The position numbers and the translations under genes are program-made. Shown here one piece after another: positions 57,989-64,000 of a stretch of DNA of 64,000 bases. Position 1 is the stretch's first letter, and each line of letters starts with the position of its first letter. Source of the stretch: Verrucomicrobiota bacterium. GTDB taxonomy: Bacteria; Verrucomicrobiota; Verrucomicrobiia; Limisphaerales; J093. A model generated the notes under the pieces. It ran no database searches and was not told the origin of the DNA. It saw only the letters and a list, made by a program, of their open reading frames with translations. The stretch is taken from positions 124,001 through 188,000 of the forward strand of contig JADJWF010000011.1 in NCBI GenBank assembly GCA_016716505.1. Reading direction: 5' to 3'.

Positions 57989-59745
57989 AACGAAACTTCC
58001 CGGTCCTTCACGGGGCCACTCGCCGGGCACGCCCGGGCCGGCGACAGGGCTGGCTCGCGCTTGCCTTGCTGCTGGCAATGGCCCTCGGCCCGGCCTTCCG
58101 GGCGGTCGCCGCGACGCCCGGCGACGAGGTGTTCGTGGTGTTCAACCTGCGGACCGCGCCGGATTCCCGGCTGGTAGCCGAACACTACGCCAAACGCCGG
58201 GGGATTCCGGAGAGCCGCCTGCTGGGGCTCAACCTGCCCACCACCGAAAACATCACCCGCGCCGAGTTCAACGCGAGCCTCAAAGCCCCCCTCCTGGCCG
58301 CGCTCGAGGAACGCGGGTTGCTCGCGTTTGACTCCACGATTGTTCCGGCCGCGGAGGGCCGACCCGGGTCGGTTTTGTGGACGCCGAAGCCCACCCCGCT
58401 GCGGTACCTCGTCCTCACGTACGGCGTGCCCACCCGCATCACCCGCGATGCCACACTGGTCGAGCCGTTCCAAGACCGTTTGCCTCAACAACTGCGCCGC
58501 AACGAGGCCGCGGTGGACGCTGAACTCGCGCTGCTGCCGCTGGCCCGGGCGGGCTTGCCGTTGACCGGCGTGACGCGGAATCCGGTGTTTGAGGCGGAGG
58601 ACGGGGCGGCCATCAACGTGTCGAAGGGGATTCTCATGGTGGCCCGGCTCGACGGACCGAGTTTGAATGTCGCACGCGATCTGGTGGACCGGGCGCTCAA
58701 CGCCGAGACCAACGGCTTCTGGGGCCGCGCCTATTTCGACGCGCGCGGCCTCAAGGACGGCAACTACGCGGTGGGCGACGAATGGATTCTCGGGGCTGCG
58801 GAAACCGCCCGGCGGCAGGGGTTCGAGACGCTGCTCGACACCAACGCCGCCACGTTTCCCGCCACGCTGCCGCTGCCCCGCATCGCGGTGTACGCCGGCT
58901 GGTACGATCAGGCAGTGAGCGGCCCGTTCACCCGGCCCGAGGTGGACTTCATGCCGGGCGCGGTGGCGTACCACCTCTTTTCCTTCAGCGCCCGCACCGT
59001 GCGGAATCAGTCCAGTTGGGTGGGGACGTTGCTGGGCAAGGGCGCGGCGGCGACCATCGGCTTCGTGGACGAGCCTTACCTCGAGGGAACACCGAACCTC
59101 GCCGTTTTTTTTGACCGCCTGCTCGCGCGCGGGTTCACCTTGGGCGAAGCGGCCTACGCTGCCCAAAGCGGATTGTCGTGGCAGACCATCGTCGTGGGCG
59201 ACCCCCTGTATCGCCCGCGCGGCCGGAGCGAAGAGGAACTGCTTGCGGAGCTGAACCAGCGCCGCAGTCCGCTGGTCGAGTGGCCGCTGCTGCACGCGGC
59301 CAACCGCCGCCTGGTCGCGTCCGGCGCGGTCACCGAAACGATCGCCCATCTGGCGGGCCAGCCGGAAACCCGGCGGAGCGCCGTGCTGCGCCAAAAGCTC
59401 GGCGACCTGCTTCGGGCGGACGGGCAATCCGCCGCCGCCGCCGCCGAGTACCTCGAGGCACTCAAGCTCAACCCGAGCAAGGCGCAGCGAATCGAGCTGC
59501 AGTTTGCCGCTGCGCGCCTGCTGGCGCAGCTCAACCGGCCTCAAGAGGCGCTCGACCTGTGGGAGCAGTTCTTCAAGGAAAACCCGAACTACCCCGAACT
59601 CCTCCGCTTCTATCAGGAAGCCCTGCCGGTGGCCACGGCGGCCAACCGCGCCGGCACGGCCCGGAAGTATGAGATCGAAATCCGCCGCCTGACACCGAAG
59701 GCCACCAACGCCCCGGCCCCCGCTGAACCGCCGGCTTCCAAGTGA
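57985..59745 (+). CDS. TIGR03790 family exported protein with TPR-like C-terminus
   Basis: A 586-residue protein: a basic N-terminus and signal helix (about 22-43, 'WLALALLLAMALGPAFRAVAA'), then the TIGR03790 domain (about 45-420; 'DEVFVVFNLRTAPDSRLVAEHYAKRRGIP', 'LRYLVLTYGVPTRI', 'GYxDQAVSGPFT'-type). The C-terminal part (about 425-570) has TPR-like helices ('AAAAEYLEALKLNPSKAQRIEL'). The function of the family is unknown. Start GTG 57985 overlaps the MBL gene stop, so the pepP-MBL-TIGR03790 run is translationally linked. It converges on the M29 gene 18 bases away. Confidence 0.8.
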   Translation: MKRNFPVLHGATRRARPGRRQGWLALALLLAMALGPAFRAVAATPGDEVFVVFNLRTAPDSRLVAEHYAKRRGIPESRLLGLNLPTTENITRAEFNASLKAPLLAALEERGLLAFDSTIVPAAEGRPGSVLWTPKPTPLRYLVLTYGVPTRITRDATLVEPFQDRLPQQLRRNEAAVDAELALLPLARAGLPLTGVTRNPVFEAEDGAAINVSKGILMVARLDGPSLNVARDLVDRALNAETNGFWGRAYFDARGLKDGNYAVGDEWILGAAETARRQGFETLLDTNAATFPATLPLPRIAVYAGWYDQAVSGPFTRPEVDFMPGAVAYHLFSFSARTVRNQSSWVGTLLGKGAAATIGFVDEPYLEGTPNLAVFFDRLLARGFTLGEAAYAAQSGLSWQTIVVGDPLYRPRGRSEEELLAELNQRRSPLVEWPLLHAANRRLVASGAVTETIAHLAGQPETRRSAVLRQKLGDLLRADGQSAAAAAEYLEALKLNPSKAQRIELQFAAARLLAQLNRPQEALDLWEQFFKENPNYPELLRFYQEALPVATAANRAGTARKYEIEIRRLTPKATNAPAPAEPPASK

Positions 59746-59763
59746 GGCCCGCTGACGCGGTCC

Positions 59764-60906
59764 TCAACGACCCGGCTTCCGACCACCCCGGTCCGGTGAC
59801 TTCAGTCGCTCCGGGTTCAGCCCTTGCAGGTCTTTCGGCAGGAACCGGCCGTCCTTGCGGATCAGTTCGCCGTCGAACCACACCTCACCGCCGCCCCACT
59901 CGGGTCGCTGGATCAGCACCATGTCCCAGTGGACGGCGGACTGGTTGCCGTTCCCGCAGTCGGCGTACGCCTGCCCCGGCGTGAAGTGCAGCGAGCCGGC
60001 GATCTTCTCGTCGAAGAGGATGTCGCACATGGGGTTGAGGATGTACGGATTGAACCCGAGGCTGAATTCGCCGATGTACCGCGCGCCGGGGTCCGTATCG
60101 AGGATTTCGTTCAGGCGCGGCTCGTTGGTGCCGGTGGCCTTGACGATCCGGCCTTCCTTCAACTCGAGGCGGATGTTCTCGAACTTGGTGCCGGCGTAAA
60201 TGGTGGGCGTGTTGAACTGAATGACCCCGTTGGCCGACTTGAGAGTGGGGCAGGAAAAGACCTCGCCGTCCGGGATGTTGCGAAGGCCGTCGCACGGTTT
60301 GGCGCCGATGCCTTTGATGCTGAAGGTCAGGTCGGTCCCGGGACCTTTGAGGTGGACGCGGTCGGCCCGGCGCATCCGCGCAGCCAGTGGTTTGAGGGCT
60401 TTGGCCATTTTGCGGTAGTCCATCGTGCAGACGTCGAAGTAGAAGTCCTCGAAGGCCTCGGTGCTCAGGTTGGCTGCCTGAGCCATGCTGGGGGTGGGCC
60501 AGCGGAGGACGACCCACTTGGTGTGGTTGACGCGCTGGTCCTGCACCGGTCGCAGGGTGCGGGTGTAGAGCTGCAGCTTGTCGGACGGCACGTCGGAGTA
60601 CTCGGCGGCATTGTCCGCGCCCCGGATCGCGACATAGGCGTGCATCTTCTTCATCCGGTACATCTCGACCTCGGCGGCCAGCGAAGCGTGCCGATCGTCG
60701 GTGGCCCGCATCGCTTCGCGCATGACGCGGGTGCGACGGATTTCCACCAGCGGCGTGCCGCCGGCCCGCCGCGCGGCGCGGACCAGCTCGACGACCATCT
60801 CGTCCGGCACGTCCACCATGTCGAGCAGGATGTTTTCGCCTCTCTTGAGCGCGGTGGAGTAACCGATGAGCAGTTCCGCCAGCCTCGTGTAGCGTGGGTC
60901 AGTCAT
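59764..60906 (-). CDS. M29 family aminopeptidase
   Basis: A 380-residue metallopeptidase of the thermophilic aminopeptidase family M29 (AmpS/AmpT-like). Metal-site elements visible include 'TGTNEPRLNEI' (Glu), and 'GSLHFTPGQAYADCGNGN' and 'QSAVHWDMVLIQR' (His, His, Asp) near the C-terminus. The N-terminus 'YTRLAELLIGYSTALKRGENILLD' is typical. Start ATG 60904-60906; an upstream in-frame extension is not conserved. Removes N-terminal residues from peptides in the cytoplasm. Convergent with the TIGR03790 gene. Confidence 0.92.
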   Translation of the reverse strand: MTDPRYTRLAELLIGYSTALKRGENILLDMVDVPDEMVVELVRAARRAGGTPLVEIRRTRVMREAMRATDDRHASLAAEVEMYRMKKMHAYVAIRGADNAAEYSDVPSDKLQLYTRTLRPVQDQRVNHTKWVVLRWPTPSMAQAANLSTEAFEDFYFDVCTMDYRKMAKALKPLAARMRRADRVHLKGPGTDLTFSIKGIGAKPCDGLRNIPDGEVFSCPTLKSANGVIQFNTPTIYAGTKFENIRLELKEGRIVKATGTNEPRLNEILDTDPGARYIGEFSLGFNPYILNPMCDILFDEKIAGSLHFTPGQAYADCGNGNQSAVHWDMVLIQRPEWGGGEVWFDGELIRKDGRFLPKDLQGLNPERLKSPDRGGRKPGR

Positions 60907-61014
60907 AGCGCCCGCCACGCTACCGCCCGGCGGGCGGGCGTCGAGCACGACCTGAGCCGGCGAGTCGTTGACCGCGGCACGGCGGATTTCTATCGTGCCC
61001 TCCGTCGTCGAGCC

Positions 61015-61266
61015 ATGAACGCCCGATTAATCGCCAAACTGGTTCTGCTGGTCGTGGTGCTCCTGCTGCTGGTCCTGGTGGGCATGCATAACAAGGAAAC
61101 CGTCGCCTTTGCCCTGCCACCGCTGACGCCCCGACCCGTGAAGCTGCCGGCCGCGTTGATGTACTTCGCCTGGTTCGCGGTCGGATTGATCACGGGCGCG
61201 CTGCTGATTGCGGGGGTGGGGAAATCGGGTGGCGGCGGCTCGGCTGGCTCCTCCAAGGCCAAGTGA
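61015..61266 (+). CDS. LapA-like (DUF1049) membrane protein
   Basis: An 83-residue protein with two transmembrane helices (about 6-24 and 46-68) and a short polar segment between with 'NKETVAFALPP', the pattern of the lipopolysaccharide assembly protein A domain. The C-terminus is Gly/Ser-rich. Start ATG 61015. In other bacteria LapA/YciS influences LPS assembly; whether that holds here is open. It lies 108 bases from the divergent M29 gene and converges on the amidase. Confidence 0.8.
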   Translation: MNARLIAKLVLLVVVLLLLVLVGMHNKETVAFALPPLTPRPVKLPAALMYFAWFAVGLITGALLIAGVGKSGGGGSAGSSKAK

Positions 61267-61290
61267 GCATCGGCCCGGGACGGCCCGGCG

Positions 61291-62286
61291 TCACCGCTCA
61301 ACGAGGCGCTTGTACGCCAGAATTCCGTCCACAATCGCCCGCGCCAACTGGTCGCGCCCGGCGGCGCTGTAGATGCGCTTGGCCTCGGTGGGATCGCTCA
61401 TGAAGCCACCCTCGACGAGGATCGCGGGCATCGTGGCGTTGCGCAGGACGGCGAAGCGCGCCCGGCGCACCCCCCGGTCATTCGCGTCCACGGCGCCGAC
61501 GATCGCCTTATGCACCTGGAAGGCGAGCAGCATATTGCGGCTGTTGTTCAGGTTGCCGGGCCACGCTTTGTCGGAGATGGAGCTGTCCCCGCGGGTGTTC
61601 GTCGAGGACGCCCCGGCCGGTGTCAGGCAATAGACCTCGACCCCGCTCGCGGAACTGCCTTCCCCCTCGACGCCATTGTAGTGAAGGCTGACAAACACGT
61701 CGGCCTTTTGGCGGCGGGCGATTTCGGGGCGCTGATCCAGGTCCACGAACTCATCCGAGTCGCGCGTCATCACCACCGTCAGCCCGGAAGCCCTCAGCAA
61801 CGCGCGCACCTTTCGCGCCAGTAGCAGGGCGTGAGTCTTCTCCAGCTCTGCGCCGGCTTGGTGCCCCGGCTGGTGCCCCCCGTGCCCCGGGTCCAGCGCG
61901 ACGACCCTGACCTTTTGCCCGGCAGCGTTGCGCGGCGGGCGCAGCAGGGGATCCAACGTGCTGCGGACATCGGTGGTCGAGAGATAGACCTTGCCACTCA
62001 CCAGCACCACCGGGAAAGAGAGCCAGACCACGACGCCGTTGACCTTCATGTCGCGCTGGTTGATCGAGAAATCCAGCCGCACCGACTTGCTGGACACGCG
62101 GAGACTCCGGCTCCGGCCGTCCCACGAATAGGTCATCCCCTTATCGCGGGCGAAGGCGGCCATCTCCTGGTACTCGCGTCCATTGACGACCGTTTTCCCC
62201 GGCGGCGGCGCAGGCGGACGAGTGGCGCCCAGCCCTGTCAGTGACAACAGGACCAGGCAGGCCGCCAGCGCTGGCAGGAGACTCAT
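61291..62286 (-). CDS. N-acetylmuramoyl-L-alanine amidase (Amidase_3)
   Basis: A cell-wall hydrolase of 331 residues. The signal peptide (1-22) is followed by a copper-amine-oxidase-like N-terminal domain (about 32-120; 'GREYQEMAAFARDKGMTYSW'), then the zinc amidase domain: 'ALDPGHGGHQPG' (His135), Glu149, 'VSLHYNG' (His202) and catalytic Glu292 in 'ILVEGGFMSDP'. It cuts the amide bond between MurNAc and L-Ala in peptidoglycan, probably for daughter-cell separation or recycling. Start ATG 62284-62286. Monocistronic as far as can be seen. Confidence 0.92.
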   Translation of the reverse strand: MSLLPALAACLVLLSLTGLGATRPPAPPPGKTVVNGREYQEMAAFARDKGMTYSWDGRSRSLRVSSKSVRLDFSINQRDMKVNGVVVWLSFPVVLVSGKVYLSTTDVRSTLDPLLRPPRNAAGQKVRVVALDPGHGGHQPGHQAGAELEKTHALLLARKVRALLRASGLTVVMTRDSDEFVDLDQRPEIARRQKADVFVSLHYNGVEGEGSSASGVEVYCLTPAGASSTNTRGDSSISDKAWPGNLNNSRNMLLAFQVHKAIVGAVDANDRGVRRARFAVLRNATMPAILVEGGFMSDPTEAKRIYSAAGRDQLARAIVDGILAYKRLVER

Positions 62287-62409
62287 CGCGCCGGAAACTG
62301 CCCGCCGAACTCCGACCCCGCAAGGAAAACGGCCCGCCGGGCCGAAGCGGCATCGTTGCCATCCACTCCCGACTGGCCATCGCTGAACGGCGGCCTACAC
62401 TGACGCGCC

Positions 62410-63627
62410 ATGAATTCCGCGCTTCTTCCTCGACGAGATTTTCTCACCGGCACGGCGGCGGCATTGTCGGCGGCGGCCGTCGCGCCCCGGTTTGCGTTCG
62501 CCGAGCCCGCCGCGAAGAAAGTCCGCATCGGCGTCGTGGGCGGCGGCTTTGGCTGCAGTTTCTACTGGCACGAGCACCCGAACTGTCAGGTGACCGCCGT
62601 CAGTGACTTGCGGCCGGAACGTCGCACCGCCCTCCGGAACCGGTTCCGCTGCGACAACGTGCATGACTCGCTGGAGAGCCTGATCCGCGACAAAACGGTG
62701 GACGCGGTGGCGGTCTTCACCGGCGCTCCGGATCACGTGCCGCACAGCGTGGCCGCGTTGAAGGCCGGCAAGCATGTCATCTGCGCCGTGCCGGCCGCCA
62801 TGACGCTGGAGGAATGCCGGCTGCTCGTGGACACCGTGAAGCAAACGGGCCTCACTTACATGATGGCGGAGACCAGCTACTACCAGCAGCCCACCATCTC
62901 GGCGCGGAAGTTTTTCCAGGAGGGACGCTTTGGCAGCCTCTACTACTGCGAATCCGAGTACCACCACGCGGGCCTCGAGGTGCTGTTCTGGGAGAACGGG
63001 CAACGCACCTGGCGGCACGGTTTCCCGCCGATGCACTACCCGACGCATTGCACGGCGCACCTCATCGGCGTGACGGGCGAGCGGTTGACCCGGGTTTCCT
63101 GCGCCGGCTGGGGCGACGGCGATCCCATCTTGAAGGACAACGCCTACGGCAACCCGTTCTGGAACGAGACGGCGTTCTTCACCACCAACCGCGGGAACGC
63201 CTTCCGCGTGGCCATCTACTGGAAGGGCGCGCATCGCGGCACGGAACGCGCCCAGTGGTACGGCGACAAGATGAGCTTCTTCTTTCCGCATCCCAACGGC
63301 CTCGGTCCGGTGATCGTACGGGCGGGCAAACAGACCGAAAAAGACAGCGGCGGCTTTGAGCGGCAGCTTCCGGAGTTCGAGCACTACGCCCAGCCGGAAT
63401 GGTGGAAGACGGACCTGCTGCCCGAGCCGCTCCGCCACGACAGCGGGCACGAGGGATCGCACACCTTCCTCACGCACGAGTTTGTGGACGCCCTCGTGAG
63501 GGGCCGCCGGCCGGCCGTGGATGTGTACGAGGCGGTGGCCTACACGGCGCCGGGAATCGTGGCCCACCAGTCGGCGCTCCGCGGCGGCGAGCAACTACCC
63601 GTCCCGAGCTTCGATCCGACGGCGTGA
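62410..63627 (+). CDS. Tat-exported Gfo/Idh/MocA family oxidoreductase
   Basis: A 405-residue protein with a twin-arginine signal ('LPRRDFLTGTAAALSAAAVA') and an NAD(P)-binding domain ('VRIGVVGGGFGCSFYWHEHP', intact GxGG). The family's EKP-like segment reads 'VICAVPAAMTLEEC', with a changed EKP. The C-terminal beta-sheet domain follows with 'HYPTHCTAHLIGVTGERL'. Export by Tat fits folding with a bound cofactor in the cytoplasm. Substrate unknown, presumably a sugar derivative. Start ATG 62410; divergent from the amidase gene (123 bp). A small CCGGGC hairpin (63667-63682) lies shortly after the stop. Confidence 0.9.
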   Translation: MNSALLPRRDFLTGTAAALSAAAVAPRFAFAEPAAKKVRIGVVGGGFGCSFYWHEHPNCQVTAVSDLRPERRTALRNRFRCDNVHDSLESLIRDKTVDAVAVFTGAPDHVPHSVAALKAGKHVICAVPAAMTLEECRLLVDTVKQTGLTYMMAETSYYQQPTISARKFFQEGRFGSLYYCESEYHHAGLEVLFWENGQRTWRHGFPPMHYPTHCTAHLIGVTGERLTRVSCAGWGDGDPILKDNAYGNPFWNETAFFTTNRGNAFRVAIYWKGAHRGTERAQWYGDKMSFFFPHPNGLGPVIVRAGKQTEKDSGGFERQLPEFEHYAQPEWWKTDLLPEPLRHDSGHEGSHTFLTHEFVDALVRGRRPAVDVYEAVAYTAPGIVAHQSALRGGEQLPVPSFDPTA

Positions 63628-63773
63628 ACGCCCGTCGGCGCCGGCCGGAATCGAATCATCGCTCCTCCGGGCGTTTGCCCGGTCGCCGGCGGACGCTACG
63701 TTGGCGGTCCATGCGAGAAACCAACCGCCCGTTCGCGGCGTGACCGCCGCGCTGTGCTGCTTCGCCAACCGCC

Positions 63774-64000
<227 letters not shown>

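Noticed and set aside
63660..63690. A terminator after the Tat-exported oxidoreductase
   Set aside because: The CCGGGC-GTTT-GCCCGG hairpin lacks a T-run; too weak to list as a feature.

Overview
The window is GC-rich, densely coding bacterial chromosome. The gene content points to the Planctomycetota-Verrucomicrobiota group, most likely a Verrucomicrobiota member of the Limisphaerales/Pedosphaera type. The reasons are a DUF1549/DUF1553 - DUF1501 - pre-peptidase (PPC) triad, a sulfatase with a PQQ-type propeller partner, Tat-exported and Sec-exported Gfo/Idh/MocA proteins, DUF2961, TIGR03790, and ASPIC/UnbV and TPR secretome genes. This assignment is inference from families; no rRNA or other phylogenetic marker is present. 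I recognised no tRNA, rRNA, CRISPR array, intact insertion sequence, prophage or origin.

Layout. 1-15.0 kb: the end of one exported protein, then a giant exported RHS/YD-repeat protein of about 4,780 residues (VCBS, PKD, LamG-like, alpha/alpha-toroid, CARDB and RHS parts, with a unique Cys-His-Asp tail), split by a frameshift near 7,016. 15.1-18.1 kb (minus): a DivIC-like protein, an ECF sigma factor, a ZAS anti-sigma factor and a CoA-disulfide reductase with a C-terminal rhodanese domain (second frameshift near 15,395); this looks like a thiol/redox regulon. 18.7-25 kb: a DHH phosphoesterase, then the planctomycete-type triad. 25-28.7 kb (minus): RNase H-like nuclease, lysA, an A-type Fe-S carrier with a clear intrinsic terminator, and an RlmI-like methyltransferase.

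28.8-35.5 kb (plus): Gfo/Idh/MocA, proA, a trpG/pabA glutaminase, two half-size YeeE/YedE transporters and a DUF2961 protein. 35.5-44 kb (minus): a pseudouridine synthase/rRNA methyltransferase fusion overlapped by an ABC-2 permease, a small membrane-anchored protein with its own terminator, a sulfur cluster (SQR-like flavoprotein, TusE/DsrC-like, DsrE2-like) and a dihydroxy-acid dehydratase carrying an in-frame SnoaL/NTF2-like insertion. 44.3-48.3 kb: photolyase, PPK2, an orphan ABC-2 permease and a DCC thiol oxidoreductase. 48.4-55.8 kb (minus): an ASPIC/UnbV protein with its TPR partner, an SDR, a sulfatase and a PQQ-type propeller. 55.9-64 kb: aminopeptidase P, an MBL hydrolase and TIGR03790 (overlapping starts), M29 aminopeptidase, LapA-like protein, N-acetylmuramoyl-alanine amidase, a Tat-exported oxidoreductase and the start of a DUF255 protein.

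Two themes recur: secreted or cell-surface beta-propeller/PKD proteins, and sulfur/thiol handling (CoADR-rhodanese, YeeE/YedE, SQR-TusE-DsrE2, DCC). The most unusual items are the IlvD insertion, the RHS protein's inserted toroid, its interrupted YD-repeat region and its tail, and the sigma/anti-sigma/CoADR coupling. Both frameshifts could be assembly errors and should be checked against reads before either gene is called broken.
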